46,821 bases of DNA from positions 1 through 46,821 of the forward strand of contig JAHBSF010000041.1 of assembly GCA_019639255.1 (NCBI GenBank), in the 5' to 3' direction. The translations under genes and the position numbers were made by a program. This stretch comes from Acidobacteriota bacterium. GTDB taxonomy: Bacteria; Acidobacteriota; Blastocatellia; RBC074. Position 1 is the stretch's first letter. Every line of letters starts with the position of its first letter. This document shows, one piece after another, positions 1 to 10,057 of this stretch. The notes beneath the pieces were generated by a model. That model did not search any database. It was not told the origin of the DNA and saw nothing but the letters and a program-made list of their open reading frames with translations.

Positions 1-30
1 TGGGAATACTTTTCCTTATTCACGGTAACT

Positions 31-1020
31 ATGGATGCCAACGCTCGCATCAACTGGGTAGCGATCGGGGGCGGTACGGGACTCTCGACGCTGCTTTCGG
101 GGCTGCGACCGCATCTTTTGCACCTGCCCCCCGACGGCGCATCACCCGTATCGCTCGCTGCAATCGTCACGGTATCGGACAATGGAAAGAGTTCGGGCCG
201 GCTGCGCGGAGAATTTCGGGTGCTGCCGCCGGGCGATGTGCGCAACTGTCTCGTAGCGCTTGCCGACGATTCCCTGCCGATGACGCGCCTGTTCCGTCAT
301 CGTTTTCCCGGCGCGGGCGAAGTCGGCGGGCACTCGCTCGGGAATCTGGTGCTTCTGGCGCTCAATCAGATGAACGGCAATTTTCTGACCGCGATAGACC
401 AGGCGCGCGCGCTGCTCGGCATAAAGGCGCGGGTACTTCCATCGACGCTCGATCAGGTGGATCTCGTAGCAAGGATCGACGGCCGGAGCGTGCGCGGGCA
501 GGTAGCCATCAAGTCGCAGAATGCGCCGATTCGGGAACTTGCGCTTGCCCCCCCCGACGTAAAAGCGCTCCCGCAGGCCGTAGAAGCCATACTCGCTGCG
601 GATCTGATCACACTGGGTCCCGGTTCGCTTTTTACTAGCGTAGTTTCCAACCTGCTGATCCCCGACATCCGCGCTGCCGTTGCAGAATCCCGTGCGAGGA
701 AAATCTACATCTGCAACGTAATGACCGAGTATGATGAAACCCATGGGATGTCGGCGGTCGATCACGTTGTGGAACTGCTCCGGTACGCACCGGATCTGGA
801 GCTTGATGCGGCGCTTTTTAATTCCGCGCCGATTTCTTCTGAGATGTGCGAGAGGTATGCGGCGGAGCGCGCCGTAGCTCTTGCGCCGCCCGAAGCAGAC
901 CGGTTGCCCGGTCGCGGCACGCGGTTGATTTCCGTACCGCTTGCTTCGGAAGAGCGCTTCGTGCGGCACGATCCGGCGCGATTGAGCCGGGCGATAATCG
1001 ATGTTTTTCGTAAGTGCTGA
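31..1020 (+). CDS. yvcK: YvcK/CofD-like protein (gluconeogenesis factor family)
   Basis: A 329-residue protein of the YvcK/CofD family, whose Gram-positive members bind UDP-sugars and affect carbon flux and cell-wall synthesis from the cytoplasm. The sequence shows a glycine-rich nucleotide loop GGGTG at residues 13-17, the family segment TVSDNGKSSGRLR near 47-59, GGHSLGNL near residue 100, and NVMTEYDETHGMSA in the C-terminal third. Length is normal for the family (about 310-340). The first ATG at 31 is used; the frame is open back to base 1, so an upstream start outside the window cannot be excluded, and no strong ribosome-binding site is visible. It is followed by glmU and glmS, which fits the UDP-GlcNAc link known for YvcK. 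The usual VADDGGSSG segment reads VSDNGKSSG here, a modest deviation. The family call is secure; the physiological role is inferred. Confidence 0.92.
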   Translation: MDANARINWVAIGGGTGLSTLLSGLRPHLLHLPPDGASPVSLAAIVTVSDNGKSSGRLRGEFRVLPPGDVRNCLVALADDSLPMTRLFRHRFPGAGEVGGHSLGNLVLLALNQMNGNFLTAIDQARALLGIKARVLPSTLDQVDLVARIDGRSVRGQVAIKSQNAPIRELALAPPDVKALPQAVEAILAADLITLGPGSLFTSVVSNLLIPDIRAAVAESRARKIYICNVMTEYDETHGMSAVDHVVELLRYAPDLELDAALFNSAPISSEMCERYAAERAVALAPPEADRLPGRGTRLISVPLASEERFVRHDPARLSRAIIDVFRKC

Positions 1021-1155
1021 GTGCTGTATAGGAGGAAAGAGAAATAACGGAATAAACGAAATGAAACGAAAATCACGGAAAAGTTGAATATTTTCGTCTG
1101 TTCTGTCTAATTTCGTTTGTTCCGTTATCTCTCTTTCCTCCTATACAGCACTCAG
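1017..1155. repeat. Hairpin element 1, between yvcK and glmU
   Basis: Long inverted repeat starting at the yvcK stop codon. The outer arms pair GAGTGCTGTATAGGAGGAAA on the left with its complement ending in CACTC on the right. The next section pairs the GATAACGGAACAAACGAA-type motif with a few mismatches. The centre carries ACGGAAAAGTTGAATATTTT, seen also in copies 3b and 9. It could act as a transcript 3' hairpin or terminator between two plus-strand genes. That function is inferred; the palindrome itself is directly visible. Confidence 0.9.
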
Positions 1156-1178
1156 TACATTTCCAGTAGAGGCCAACA

Positions 1179-2582
1179 GTGAGCGAACCAATTCACGTTC
1201 TTATTCTGGCTGCGGGATTAGGCACGCGCATGAAGAGCGATCTTGCGAAGGTGCGACACCGGCTCGGCGGGCGCACGCTGCTTGCACACGTTTTGCGTTC
1301 TGCGGCGGCGCTCGATCCGGCAAGCATCATCGTAGTCGTGGGGCATCAGGCCGAGGCGGTCGAAAGCGATGCTCGCGCAGCGCTCGCCGATACTCCGCTC
1401 GCCGGGCGGTTGCGCTTTGCGCTTCAGGCCGAGCAGCGCGGCACGGGGCACGCCGTAATGAGCGCGCGCAATGAATTCGCAGGCGCAGACGGATCATTGC
1501 TTGTACTTTACGGCGATGTACCGCTCGTGCGCCCATCCACGCTGCAACGCCTGACCGATGCCCATACAAAAGGCGGGCATTCTGCAACGCTGCTCACAAC
1601 CGAACTTGATGATCCGCACGGGTACGGGCGCATAATCCGCGACGCGCACGGGCAGTTCCTGCGCATAGTCGAAGAAAAGGACTGCTCGCCCGACGAGCGC
1701 GCGATCAATGAAATCAACCCGGGGTTTTACTGCTTCCGCATAGCGGAACTTACGGCAGCGCTCGACCGGCTGACCACGGCAAACGCGCAGGGCGAATACT
1801 ATTTGACCGACGCGCCGGAACTGATCGCCCGCGACGGCGGCGGCATCGGAACGCTTCTTCACCGGGACGCAGCGGAATTAAACGGCATCAATACGCGAGC
1901 CGAACTTGCAGCAGCGTGGAAGCGCTTGAGGCGCGAAATCCTGGATCGCCTGATGAATGAAGGAGTGACGATAGAAGATCCGGATTCAACCTACATCGAC
2001 GACGGCGTAGAAATCGGCCGCGATACGGTCATACACCCACAGGTTATTATCGAGGGGCGATCGCGCATAGGCGCCGGTTGCGAGATTCACTCCTGGTCGC
2101 GCCTCGTCAACGCCGATATCGGCGACGAATGCCGGGTACTGAACGGGTGCGTGATCGTAGACAGCAGGCTTGAGGGAAAGAACTCAGCCGGACCCTACGC
2201 GCATCTGCGAATGGGCGCCAATCTCGCGCCGGAAGCCGTAGTGGGAAATTTCGTAGAGGTGAAGAAATCGCGGCTCGGGCGCCGCACGAAATCCATGCAC
2301 CTGACCTATCTCGGCGACGCCACGCTCGGCGACCGAGTCAATATCGGCGCCGGAACCGTTACGTGCAATTACGACGGGAAACGAAAGCACGAAACGCATA
2401 TCGAGGATGATGTAAAGATCGGGTCGGATACGATGCTCGTAGCGCCGGTGCGAGTGGGGCGCGGTTCGGTATCGGGCGCCGGATCGGTGATCATCGAGGA
2501 TGTGCCGCCGGATTCGCTCGTCGCCGGCGTTCCGGCGCGTGTAAAAAAGAAACTGAAACAGAAGGCGGAAGGCGCGCAGTAA
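1179..2582 (+). CDS. glmU: Bifunctional GlmU: GlcN-1-P acetyltransferase / GlcNAc-1-P uridylyltransferase
   Basis: Makes UDP-GlcNAc for peptidoglycan and lipopolysaccharide in two cytoplasmic steps: acetylation of GlcN-1-P, then uridylyl transfer. The N-terminal half has the uridylyltransferase signature [15 protein letters not shown] at residues 11-25 and the nucleotide-binding segment QRGTGHAV. The C-terminal half, from about residue 255, is a left-handed beta-helix of hexapeptide repeats. It includes the acetyltransferase stretch [12 protein letters not shown] with the catalytic histidine and the [11 protein letters not shown] loop. At 467 residues it is full length (E. coli 456). The start is GTG at 1179; no upstream ATG fits the conserved N terminus. 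It lies between yvcK and glmS, 23 bases before glmS, and is probably co-transcribed with glmS. Confidence 0.97.
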   Translation: MSEPIHVLILAAGLGTRMKSDLAKVRHRLGGRTLLAHVLRSAAALDPASIIVVVGHQAEAVESDARAALADTPLAGRLRFALQAEQRGTGHAVMSARNEFAGADGSLLVLYGDVPLVRPSTLQRLTDAHTKGGHSATLLTTELDDPHGYGRIIRDAHGQFLRIVEEKDCSPDERAINEINPGFYCFRIAELTAALDRLTTANAQGEYYLTDAPELIARDGGGIGTLLHRDAAELNGINTRAELAAAWKRLRREILDRLMNEGVTIEDPDSTYIDDGVEIGRDTVIHPQVIIEGRSRIGAGCEIHSWSRLVNADIGDECRVLNGCVIVDSRLEGKNSAGPYAHLRMGANLAPEAVVGNFVEVKKSRLGRRTKSMHLTYLGDATLGDRVNIGAGTVTCNYDGKRKHETHIEDDVKIGSDTMLVAPVRVGRGSVSGAGSVIIEDVPPDSLVAGVPARVKKKLKQKAEGAQ

Positions 2583-2605
2583 CGCGTAATTCACGAAACT
2601 TAAAG

Positions 2606-4465
2606 ATGTGTGGAATAGTTGGCTATGTGGGCGACAGGGACGCTGTCGCGTTAATCATTGAAGGGCTGAAGAGGCTTGAATACCGGGGTTACGATTCGGC
2701 AGGCGTCGCCGTGGTCGATGAGGCGCAACGGCTTCACGTAAGGCGCGCAAGCGGAAAGCTGCGTAACCTGCAAGACGTGCTACTGAAACAGCCGATCAGG
2801 GGTGATTACGCCGTAGGACAGACGCGCTGGGCCACGCATGGGAGACCGACCGAAGAGAACGCGCATCCGCACCGCGACTGCACGGGCCGCATCGTAGTCG
2901 TTCATAACGGCATCATCGAAAACTACCTCCAGCTCAAGCGCGATCTTCAGAGCCAGGGGCACCGCTTTCAGACCGAAACAGATACGGAAGTCATTGCGCA
3001 TCTGATCGAGCGCGAGAGGTCGCTCGGCCTGGGTTTCGCAGAGGCGTTCCGCTGCGCGCTCGCACACCTTCGCGGCCTGTACGCAGTTGCGGCGATCTCG
3101 GCCGACGACCCGCACCGGATTGCGGCTGCGCGCCTCGGGCCTCCGCTAATCATCGGTGTGGGTGAAAACGAGGCGTTCGTGGCCTCGGACATACCGGCGA
3201 TTCTGCCTTACACACGCGAGATGATTTTCCTCGACGACGGAGACACGGCGGTACTCGACCGCGGCGGAGTTGAAATCTGCAATGCTGCGGGCGAGCGTGC
3301 GCAACCGCGCCTGCAGCACATCACGTGGGATCCGATTCAGGCGGAAAAGGGCGGCTACAGGCATTTCATGCTGAAGGAAATCTTCGAGCAGCCTCGCGCC
3401 GTTCGCGACACCGTTCAGGGCCGGATATCGCTCGAGCCCGGCCGTGTTTTTCTCGATGAAACTGGAATTACGCCCGATGATTTCCGGCGCTTTACCGACA
3501 TCAAGATCGCCGCCTGCGGCACGGCGTGGCACGCCGGCCTGATTGCAAAGTACCTGATTGAACAACTCGCGCGTGTTCCCGTAGAGGTCGATTACGCATC
3601 GGAGTTTCGATACCGCCGCCCGATCCTCACCGATCGCACGCTTGCAGTCGTGATTTCGCAATCGGGTGAAACGGCCGACACCCTTGCGGCGCTGCGCGAG
3701 GCCCGGACGCAGGGCGCGCGCACGCTCGCCGTATGCAACGTGCCCGGCGCGATGATGACGCGCGAAGCCGGAGCCGTGCTCTACACGCACGCCGGCCCCG
3801 AGATCGGCGTGGCATCGACCAAGGCATTCACATCGCAGCTTGTCGCGGTTTACCTGTTGGCGCTCTATCTCGGGCAGCTGCGCGGCGCCCTCGACCGCGA
3901 TGCGTTGCAGAATCTCACCGCCGAGCTTTCGGCGCTTCCCGTGCGGATCGAGGCTCTGCTCGAAAGCGATATTCCCTACGAAGAACTCGCAAAGGAGTTT
4001 CACCGTGCTTCGGATTTTCTGTATCTCGGCCGCGGCGTAAACTTTCCGATCGCACTCGAAGGCGCGCTCAAGCTGAAGGAGATTTCATATATTCACGCCG
4101 AGGGGTATGCCGCAGGCGAGATGAAGCACGGCCCGAACGCACTGATAGATGAAAACCTGCCCGTGGTTGTAATAAACACGCTCGACGAGCAGTCCGAATC
4201 ATCGCGGCTGCGTTATGAAAAGACATTATCGAACATCCAGGAAGTGAAAGCGCGCGACGGCCGCGTCATAGCGATCGTCACCGAAGGAGACCGCGAAACG
4301 CGCGAATCGGTGGACTATGCAATCGAAATCCCGCGCTCGAGCGAACTCGTCGCGCCGATTCTGGCCGTCGTGCCGCTGCAACTGCTCGCCTACCACATCG
4401 CCGTGCGCAGGGGCTGCGACGTGGATCAGCCGCGCAATCTGGCTAAATCCGTAACCGTCGAGTGA
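2606..4465 (+). CDS. glmS: Glutamine--fructose-6-phosphate aminotransferase (isomerizing)
   Basis: Converts fructose-6-phosphate and glutamine to glucosamine-6-phosphate, the first committed step to UDP-GlcNAc. The mature protein begins with Cys2 (MCGIVGYVG), the N-terminal nucleophile of the class II glutaminase domain. GQTRWATHG and the NGIIEN segment belong to the same domain. Two SIS sugar-isomerase domains follow, with SQSGETADT and [18 protein letters not shown], and the protein ends in the characteristic NLAKSVTVE. Length is 619 residues, typical of the family (E. coli 609). Only 23 bases separate it from glmU, which leaves no space for a glmS ribozyme of the kind found in Firmicutes. 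A hairpin repeat follows about 28 bases after the stop. Confidence 0.98.
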   Translation: MCGIVGYVGDRDAVALIIEGLKRLEYRGYDSAGVAVVDEAQRLHVRRASGKLRNLQDVLLKQPIRGDYAVGQTRWATHGRPTEENAHPHRDCTGRIVVVHNGIIENYLQLKRDLQSQGHRFQTETDTEVIAHLIERERSLGLGFAEAFRCALAHLRGLYAVAAISADDPHRIAAARLGPPLIIGVGENEAFVASDIPAILPYTREMIFLDDGDTAVLDRGGVEICNAAGERAQPRLQHITWDPIQAEKGGYRHFMLKEIFEQPRAVRDTVQGRISLEPGRVFLDETGITPDDFRRFTDIKIAACGTAWHAGLIAKYLIEQLARVPVEVDYASEFRYRRPILTDRTLAVVISQSGETADTLAALREARTQGARTLAVCNVPGAMMTREAGAVLYTHAGPEIGVASTKAFTSQLVAVYLLALYLGQLRGALDRDALQNLTAELSALPVRIEALLESDIPYEELAKEFHRASDFLYLGRGVNFPIALEGALKLKEISYIHAEGYAAGEMKHGPNALIDENLPVVVINTLDEQSESSRLRYEKTLSNIQEVKARDGRVIAIVTEGDRETRESVDYAIEIPRSSELVAPILAVVPLQLLAYHIAVRRGCDVDQPRNLAKSVTVE

Positions 4466-4493
4466 CCAGAGAACGCGCAATGCGCTTCGGTTT

Positions 4494-4607
4494 GGGAGGA
4501 AAGAGAGATAACGGAACAAACGGAAATGTACGAAATATAGGGAACAGGATCGGGCTTTCCGTATGTTTCGTCTATTTTCGTTTGTTCCGTTATCTCTCTT
4601 TCCCCCC
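4494..4607. repeat. Hairpin element 2, between convergent glmS and patatin gene
   Basis: Inverted repeat with outer arms GGGAGGAAAGAGAGATAACG on the left and the near-perfect complement TCTCTCTTTCCCCCC on the right. It sits between two convergent genes, 2 bases from the patatin stop codon at 4610. The inner arms are less well matched (CGGAAATGTACGAAA against TTTCGTCTATTTTCG). Its position would suit a bidirectional terminator, but neither side carries a long T tract. Confidence 0.9.
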
Positions 4608-4609
4608 GC

Positions 4610-6826
4610 TCAAAAAAATCTGCCGAAGGAAAAGTAAAGCTTGCCCCTTCCGCCCTCGCCGTAGCTGCCGATGAACGAAAGCGGCCCCAACCGCGTATCG
4701 AGCACAAATCCGAGCGATGCTGCAAGCCGCAGATCGGCCGCTGCCCTGAGCGTAAATGCATCTCCAGCATCGATCCAGCCCACGGCGTTGACGCTCCCTC
4801 CAAGCAGCGGCGGCAACTGCGAGATGCGGTGCAGGTATCCGGCGGACGCCAGCGCGTAGTGGTTGCCGCGAAATTCGTCGCGGTTATATGCGCCGAGGCG
4901 AAACGGGCCGCCCAGACGGAACTGCTGGAACGGAGCGGAGTCGCGGTCGAAACTCGTTCCGGCGCTCCCGGCAAAAAATGCGGAACCGCGCGAAGACGCA
5001 GGATGGAAATACGACAGGCCGGTTTCAGCCTGCGCAAATCCGCGAGCGGCGCCCGGCGCGTCGAAGTAGTACCGCACCTCGCTGCGCAACCTCAATCCGC
5101 GCGTCGGTATCGTAGCTGAGTCCTGAGCGTCGAAGGTCCATCTCACACGCGCCTCGCTGACCGTACCGTCTACGGTAGGCAGAATCGGCAGTCCTATTCG
5201 CACGCGCGTATCCTGATGGCCGATTTCGTAGCCGGCGCGCAGTTCGCTGCGCCGCGTCAGATACCCGAAATCGACTCCCGCACCCACACGGTTGCCCTGA
5301 TACTCTGCGGCCCGACCGCCTCCGGGTACATACAGATTTTGCCGGTCCCGAATGTAGTAGGCGCGAGGAGCTACGAATAGCCCGCCCGCAGATGTCCGGC
5401 TCAAGGGACGAAAGTATTCGGTAAACATCTGCGTGCGGAAGCCGATGGTCAGGTCGTTGCGCCACTCGGCGCCGTAGCCCCCCAGATCGAAATAGGTGGC
5501 GCGCGCGCCGAGTGTGAAATTGATGTCGTTCACATCCGAACCGTCGATTTCCACCTTGAAGTTTACCGTGGGGGGTGCGTGGGTTTTGGCGCGCGCGTGG
5601 ATGAGAAGGGTATTTGCGGCGCCCGGCGACGAATTGGGGGCGAAGCGGTAATCAAGGCTTGCGTATCGCCCCTCGCCGAGTACTTTTGAAAGATCGGCTT
5701 CCAGGCGAATGGCGTCGAGCGGTTGCCCGGCATAACCTTCGAGTTCGCGGCGAATCGACTGCTGCGCGCGCGCATCCACACCCTCTATGCGCACGGCTTC
5801 GGGAACTGGAATGGTGAGTCTGGTGCGGGCGCGACGCTCATCCAGGTACCGGTTCCAGGAGTCTTCGTCTAGCGAGAATCTTGAAAGTATCGCGGATTTT
5901 GCTTCTGCCGCCTCGTAGCCTATGTCGGCGGCGCGTTCGATCTGCGAAAAATCGAGCGTATTCATTTCGCCGAGTTCGGGCGCGATGACTATATCGGCCA
6001 GCCGCAGGCTGCGGCGTTCGTTGTCGATCGTCATCACGGTGATCGACTGCTGAAGGATTCCGGAAAAAGATGCAATCGATTGCAGGTCGCCGAGGCGCGC
6101 GCCTACATCCACGGCAATGAGTACGTCGGGCCCCAGGCCTCGCAGGGCCTGCGTCGGAATGTTGTTGAGCAGGCCGCCGTCGACGAGTACGAGCCCTTCG
6201 CGCTCTACGGGCGGGAATACGCCGGGAATCGCCATGGTTGCGCGCAGCGCCGTTGCGAGCGATCCGTTGCTGAGCAGGAGAGGCTGTGCGTTGAGAAAGT
6301 CGGTGGCAAGGCAACGGAAGGGGATGGGCAGTTGGTCGAAATCCTCGATCTGGGAATACGGCAGCGTGAGACGGTCGATAAGGAGTCCGATGAAGTGAGC
6401 TGAACTGAGTCCTGCAGGAAGCGAGACGCCGCCGCGCAAACCGAGCTCGACATCGGACTGAAAGTCGCGCCGGTCTTCCTTGCGGCGGAAGGACAACTGG
6501 GAAAAGCTCGGGCCGCTGCTGAGCGCTTCGCTCCAGTTAATGTTTATAAGCAGCGAGCGAAGCTCCTCCGGCGAGACTCCGATTGAGTAAAGGCCGCCGA
6601 TGAGCCCGCCCATGCTAGTGCCGGCGATGTAGTCTACGGGTATGCGGTGCTCCTCGCACCATTTCAGCACGCCTACGTGAGCGACGCCGCGCGCGCCGCC
6701 GCCCGAGAGTGCAAGACCGATTTTGAGGCGTTTGTGCGGGAGTTGCGCCGTGGTTTGCGCGTGCGACCGTGCAATCAGCGGAAAAGAAAAGGCGAAGGCG
6801 AGCAGCAGTAAAACCGGTGTTTTCAT
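4610..6826 (-). CDS. Patatin-like phospholipase with POTRA and Omp85-type beta-barrel (type Vd autotransporter, PlpD-like)
   Basis: A 738-residue predicted outer-membrane protein. The chosen start is the ATG at 6826, giving the signal peptide MKTPVLLLLAFAFSFPLIA; an upstream in-frame ATG at 6955 would bury it. The patatin lipase domain (about residues 33-240) has the oxyanion loop GGGARG at 42-47, nucleophile Ser71 in GTSMG, and the catalytic Asp in DGGLLNN. A POTRA-like segment follows (VRIEGVDARAQQ to RYASLDYRF). The C-terminal half is a 16-strand-type barrel of the Omp85/BamA superfamily, ending in SFGRFF, a BAM-compatible terminal Phe. Architecture and length match Pseudomonas PlpD (728 residues), where the barrel exports the lipase. 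An AGGA ribosome-binding sequence lies about 10 bases before the start. Cleavage and substrate are not predictable from the sequence. Confidence 0.93.
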   Translation of the reverse strand: MKTPVLLLLAFAFSFPLIARSHAQTTAQLPHKRLKIGLALSGGGARGVAHVGVLKWCEEHRIPVDYIAGTSMGGLIGGLYSIGVSPEELRSLLININWSEALSSGPSFSQLSFRRKEDRRDFQSDVELGLRGGVSLPAGLSSAHFIGLLIDRLTLPYSQIEDFDQLPIPFRCLATDFLNAQPLLLSNGSLATALRATMAIPGVFPPVEREGLVLVDGGLLNNIPTQALRGLGPDVLIAVDVGARLGDLQSIASFSGILQQSITVMTIDNERRSLRLADIVIAPELGEMNTLDFSQIERAADIGYEAAEAKSAILSRFSLDEDSWNRYLDERRARTRLTIPVPEAVRIEGVDARAQQSIRRELEGYAGQPLDAIRLEADLSKVLGEGRYASLDYRFAPNSSPGAANTLLIHARAKTHAPPTVNFKVEIDGSDVNDINFTLGARATYFDLGGYGAEWRNDLTIGFRTQMFTEYFRPLSRTSAGGLFVAPRAYYIRDRQNLYVPGGGRAAEYQGNRVGAGVDFGYLTRRSELRAGYEIGHQDTRVRIGLPILPTVDGTVSEARVRWTFDAQDSATIPTRGLRLRSEVRYYFDAPGAARGFAQAETGLSYFHPASSRGSAFFAGSAGTSFDRDSAPFQQFRLGGPFRLGAYNRDEFRGNHYALASAGYLHRISQLPPLLGGSVNAVGWIDAGDAFTLRAAADLRLAASLGFVLDTRLGPLSFIGSYGEGGRGKLYFSFGRFF

Positions 6827-7315
6827 ATACGGTGTAATCCTAGCCGAGCATCGAGCAGTGCTACAAGACTGGGAGTATACGCAAGATTTCAGATTTTTTT
6901 TTGCCGGCGCGCATGATTTCTCGCTCCTTTGGCAACTATATAGAGTGACGATCACCCATTGGGTTGTCGTCAGGTTGTCCTCAGTCTTTCTGTTGGCTCG
7001 CGACTCTCGAAGTACAGGGTGGGGAGCGCGGGTGGACGGAAGCGGAGAGCAACCGCATTGCCGCCGTCATACGAACTCCGTATCCGTTTCGGGGATGGAC
7101 AAGGATGACGGCGAGGCGAAGGGGGCCGGCGCGACGCAGGCGTCACCGTAGCAGGTTAGCTGAGGTGGCCTGATTGTGCTGGGGCGAGGTTTGCTCGTGT
7201 TCGGCCCTTTTAGCCTTCTTCGATCCGACGCCGCGTGATCCGCCCGTTTTGCAGCGGCTTGAAAACCTTCCATCAATAAGCGCGTGGCCACGCCGCCTGC
7301 CTTCCTGCGGGGGAA

Positions 7316-7419
7316 GAGGTATATGGAAAAAACGGAATGATATAGAACATTCGTAAAGTTGGCGATTCCCGGGATAATCGTAGATTTTCGTTTGTTTCGT
7401 CATCTTTTTTCTCTCTCCA
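7316..7419. repeat. Hairpin element 3a (degenerate)
   Basis: The right arm is clear (TTTTCGTTTGTTTCGTCATC followed by a CT-rich tail). The left arm is decayed (ATGGAAAAAACGGAATGA). It lies 20 bases from copy 3b, the only place in the window where two copies are adjacent. Confidence 0.55.
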
Positions 7420-7438
7420 GGCCAGTCCGGTTCAAACC

Positions 7439-7547
7439 GGGAATGAAGAGATTAACGGAACATACGAAATAAGACGAAAATTACGGAAAAGCTGAATATT
7501 TCCGTAGTTTCCGTCTTTTTTCGTTTGTTCCGTTATCTCTCTTTCCC
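7439..7547. repeat. Hairpin element 3b
   Basis: Well-formed copy with left arm AGATTAACGGAACATACGAA and right arm TTTCGTTTGTTCCGTTATCT. Outer GGGAA / TTTCCC also pair. The central loop contains ACGGAAAAGCTGAATATTTC, almost the same as in copies 1 and 9. It ends about 80 bases before the sensor-kinase start, so unlike most copies it lies upstream of a gene. Confidence 0.88.
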
Positions 7548-7627
7548 TGTGATTGTCCCTCTGAGAGAGTTTGCGGTAAAGTAGGTGAGGTTTTTTCCGT
7601 CCCGGCGAGCAAAGGCGGTGATGCGTG

Positions 7628-9379
7628 ATGCATCGGATGGCGTTTCTGAACCGACATATCATTGGGATCGGGCTTGCAGTAGTTTCGCTGGCGCTGCTTG
7701 TGATCCTGTACGTGCAATACCGGTCGCTGTCGAAGCTGGGCGAAGCCCTGCCTGCGGCGCGCAAGGCCGCAATCAGCAAACGCCTCTGGATGATCGACGA
7801 TGAAATCCAGAACCACTACCGCAGCATAGCGAACGAATCTCTCGCGGTCTCTCCCGCAATCTTCTCCGATTATCTCGCCGATGATTTTCCGGCGCTCGAC
7901 GCTGCGGTCAAGGCCCACTTCCTCGGCAAGCCGTCCCTGGGCATCGGCAAGTTCTTCATATTGACGATGTCGAGATCTACGGGCAAGCGCGTGCTGTCGA
8001 TGTACGATCCGCACACGGGCGGGATGCTCGAAGGGTCGCCCACGCCGGAAGGGTGGGCTGCATTTGTAGCGGGATCGCCCTGGATGACCCTGCTTTGGCG
8101 CAACGTGGCTGCGACGCGGGAACCCGACATAGCGCCATTGAAAATGCCCGAAATCAAGCCGGACACGCTGGTGCTTGCCGACAGCGATCCGGATCACCCG
8201 ATCATATTGCGGCCCATTACAAACGAAGCATCCCTGCTCGTGGGAGTCGCAGGACTCGTAATAGACCGCAACGCATTTCGCGACCGTATCCTGCCGGAAG
8301 CGATCCGGGCGGGCGCCGAGCGGCACCTGCTTGGAGATGAATTTTCAGATCTTACGCTTGCAGCATTCGACGAAACAGGAGGGCTGATTTCATCTACACG
8401 TCCGCTCAGGGAAGCGGGCGCGGAGATGAAGATTCCCTTCAGCTTCGCATTTCCCCGCTGGCATCTCGGCGTAAGATCGGAAAGCGTTCGATACGATCAA
8501 ATCGGAAGGCGCTACCTGCTGACGAACCTGTCGCTTTCGATCTTCATGACATTGATCATCATCGGCGGAAGCATATTCGCGTTGCGCGCGGCTGCGCGCG
8601 AGATGAAGCTTTCGCAGATGAAGACGGATTTCGTATCCAACGTATCGCACGAGCTGCGCACGCCGCTCTCTTCCATACGCGTCTTCGGCGAACTGCAACG
8701 CCTCGGCCTTGTTCGCGATCCGGCGAAGGTGCGCGAATACGGCGAATACATCGAAACCGAAAGCCGCCGACTGACGCAGCTCATAAACAACATCCTCGAC
8801 TTTTCGCGCATTGAATCGGACCAGAAAAGCTACCGCTTCGTTCAGGCCGATTTGACCGAAATCGTATCGGATACACTCAAGACCTTCGAGGTGCGCCTGC
8901 TTCAGGATTCATTTTCGGTGAAGGTCGAGACGCCGGACAAACCTCTGCCTCAGACCATAGTAGATCCGGAAGCGATCGGACAGGTTCTGGTCAATCTGCT
9001 CGACAACGCGGTCAAATATTCGGGCGAGGCGCGAGAGATACGCATTTCGCTCGGGCGCAGATTCGAATTTGCGACCGTCTCGGTGCGGGACTTCGGCGTC
9101 GGAATACCTCCCGAGGAGCGCGAGAAGATCTTCGAGCGCTTCCACCGCGTCTCGACGGGTCTGGTCCACGACGTCAAGGGCAGCGGTCTGGGACTGTCGC
9201 TGGTCAAGCATATCGTGGAAGCGCACGGCGGACGCGTCACGGTGCAAAGCGAACTCGGCCGCGGATCCACCTTCACCGTTCACCTGCCGGTTTTCGACCC
9301 GGTCCCGCAAAGAGAACAAACACCGCAGAATGCGGGTAATCTGACCGAATACACAGAAGAAACGGGCATTGCGCCGTGA
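7628..9379 (+). CDS. Membrane sensor histidine kinase (HisKA/HATPase_c)
   Basis: A 583-residue inner-membrane sensor kinase. Transmembrane segments lie at about residues 10-31 ([16 protein letters not shown]) and 298-320 ([19 protein letters not shown]), flanking an extracytoplasmic sensing region of about 265 residues with no recognised fold. The kinase core has the H-box [13 protein letters not shown] with phospho-acceptor His341, N-box [12 protein letters not shown]1 [11 protein letters not shown] and G2 [18 protein letters not shown]. The start is ATG 7628 with AAAGGCGG about 8 bases upstream; GTG at 7625 directly precedes it in frame. No response regulator lies downstream on the same strand. 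It converges, 30 bases apart, on the LuxR-type regulator at 9410-10057, a possible partner, though that regulator is already paired with another kinase. The ligand is unknown. Confidence 0.93.
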   Translation: MHRMAFLNRHIIGIGLAVVSLALLVILYVQYRSLSKLGEALPAARKAAISKRLWMIDDEIQNHYRSIANESLAVSPAIFSDYLADDFPALDAAVKAHFLGKPSLGIGKFFILTMSRSTGKRVLSMYDPHTGGMLEGSPTPEGWAAFVAGSPWMTLLWRNVAATREPDIAPLKMPEIKPDTLVLADSDPDHPIILRPITNEASLLVGVAGLVIDRNAFRDRILPEAIRAGAERHLLGDEFSDLTLAAFDETGGLISSTRPLREAGAEMKIPFSFAFPRWHLGVRSESVRYDQIGRRYLLTNLSLSIFMTLIIIGGSIFALRAAAREMKLSQMKTDFVSNVSHELRTPLSSIRVFGELQRLGLVRDPAKVREYGEYIETESRRLTQLINNILDFSRIESDQKSYRFVQADLTEIVSDTLKTFEVRLLQDSFSVKVETPDKPLPQTIVDPEAIGQVLVNLLDNAVKYSGEAREIRISLGRRFEFATVSVRDFGVGIPPEEREKIFERFHRVSTGLVHDVKGSGLGLSLVKHIVEAHGGRVTVQSELGRGSTFTVHLPVFDPVPQREQTPQNAGNLTEYTEETGIAP

Positions 9380-9409
9380 GGTTCGTTATTTTCCGCGTAT
9401 TGTTTGGTT

Positions 9410-10057
9410 TCAGCCGTCGAGCGAGATGATGCCGCGTTTGACCGCGTAACGGATCAGTTCGCCGTGATTCTGGAGTCCGAGTTTGCGCATCAGATTGGCG
9501 CGGTGCGTTTCGATGGTGCGCGGACTTATGAACAGCCGCTCCGATATTTGCGCGTTTGTGCGCCCCTCGGCGGCAAGTTGCAAAACCTCGCGCTCGCGCG
9601 TAGTAAGCGTCTGGTAGGGATCTTCGGGCATGTTGCCGAACTTGCGTCCGTAAAGTTCTATTGCGCGCTCGGAAATTTGCGGGCTGAGGTAGCGGCGGCC
9701 CGCGGCGATCTCGCGTATTGCATGAATGAGTTCCGACGACTGGCAGTCTTTAAGCACGTAACCGGCGGCGCCGTTGCTGAGCGCCTCGGATACATAGGCG
9801 TCGTTGGAGTGCATCGAAAGAATGAGCACGCGCGTTCGTGTACGTTGCGCGACCTGGCGCGCGACTTCGAGCCCGTTGAGAGCGGGCATCATCAGATCGC
9901 AGACAAGCACGCCGGGTGTGAGCCGTTCGACCGTGCGCACGGCTTCAAGCCCGTCTCCGGCCTCGCCCACAAGCTTGAAATCCGGCACGGTTTCAAGCAG
10001 CGCGCGCATCGCCTGCCTGACTATGTGGTGGTCATCGGCAAGGACGATCGTGATCAT
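9410..10057 (-). CDS. NarL/FixJ-family response regulator
   Basis: A 215-residue two-domain transcription regulator. The receiver domain (about 1-120) has the acidic pair Asp8/Asp9, phospho-acceptor Asp54 in VCDLMMP, the conserved switch residue in ILSMHSND, and Lys in GYVLKDC. The C-terminal LuxR-type helix-turn-helix begins at LTTREREVLQLAAEG and includes the recognition region RLFISPRTIETHRANLMRKL. Its start overlaps the stop of the kinase at 10054-11748 by 4 bases (ATGA), indicating translational coupling and a cognate pair. Targets cannot be deduced. Confidence 0.96.
   Translation of the reverse strand: MITIVLADDHHIVRQAMRALLETVPDFKLVGEAGDGLEAVRTVERLTPGVLVCDLMMPALNGLEVARQVAQRTRTRVLILSMHSNDAYVSEALSNGAAGYVLKDCQSSELIHAIREIAAGRRYLSPQISERAIELYGRKFGNMPEDPYQTLTTREREVLQLAAEGRTNAQISERLFISPRTIETHRANLMRKLGLQNHGELIRYAVKRGIISLDG

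Larger units (their letters stand above)
6827..7627. other. Gene-poor divergent intergenic region
   Basis: About 800 bases separate the divergent patatin and sensor-kinase starts. No convincing gene, tRNA or known RNA was recognised. The short open frames here have no recognisable domain or signal peptide, and several run into the hairpin repeats. Two hairpin-type repeats occupy its right third (7316-7419 and 7439-7547). The stretch 6960-7310 holds nothing I can identify; it could be a decayed gene, since most other copies of the repeat follow a stop codon. Confidence 0.6.

Noticed and set aside
2583-2605. glmS ribozyme upstream of glmS.
   Set aside because: Only 23 bases separate glmU and glmS, far too short for the ribozyme.
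4494-4607. Hairpin 2 as a classic rho-independent terminator.
   Set aside because: The stem is much longer and AT-richer than usual and no T tract of six or more follows on either strand.
6827-6955. N-terminal extension of the patatin protein to the ATG at 6955.
   Set aside because: It would place 43 non-hydrophobic residues before a clear signal peptide; ATG 6826 has its own AGGA sequence.
7067-7403. Short minus-strand reading frames in the divergent gap as a gene.
   Set aside because: Arg/Pro/Ser-rich translations with no domain or signal, and one runs into hairpin 3a.
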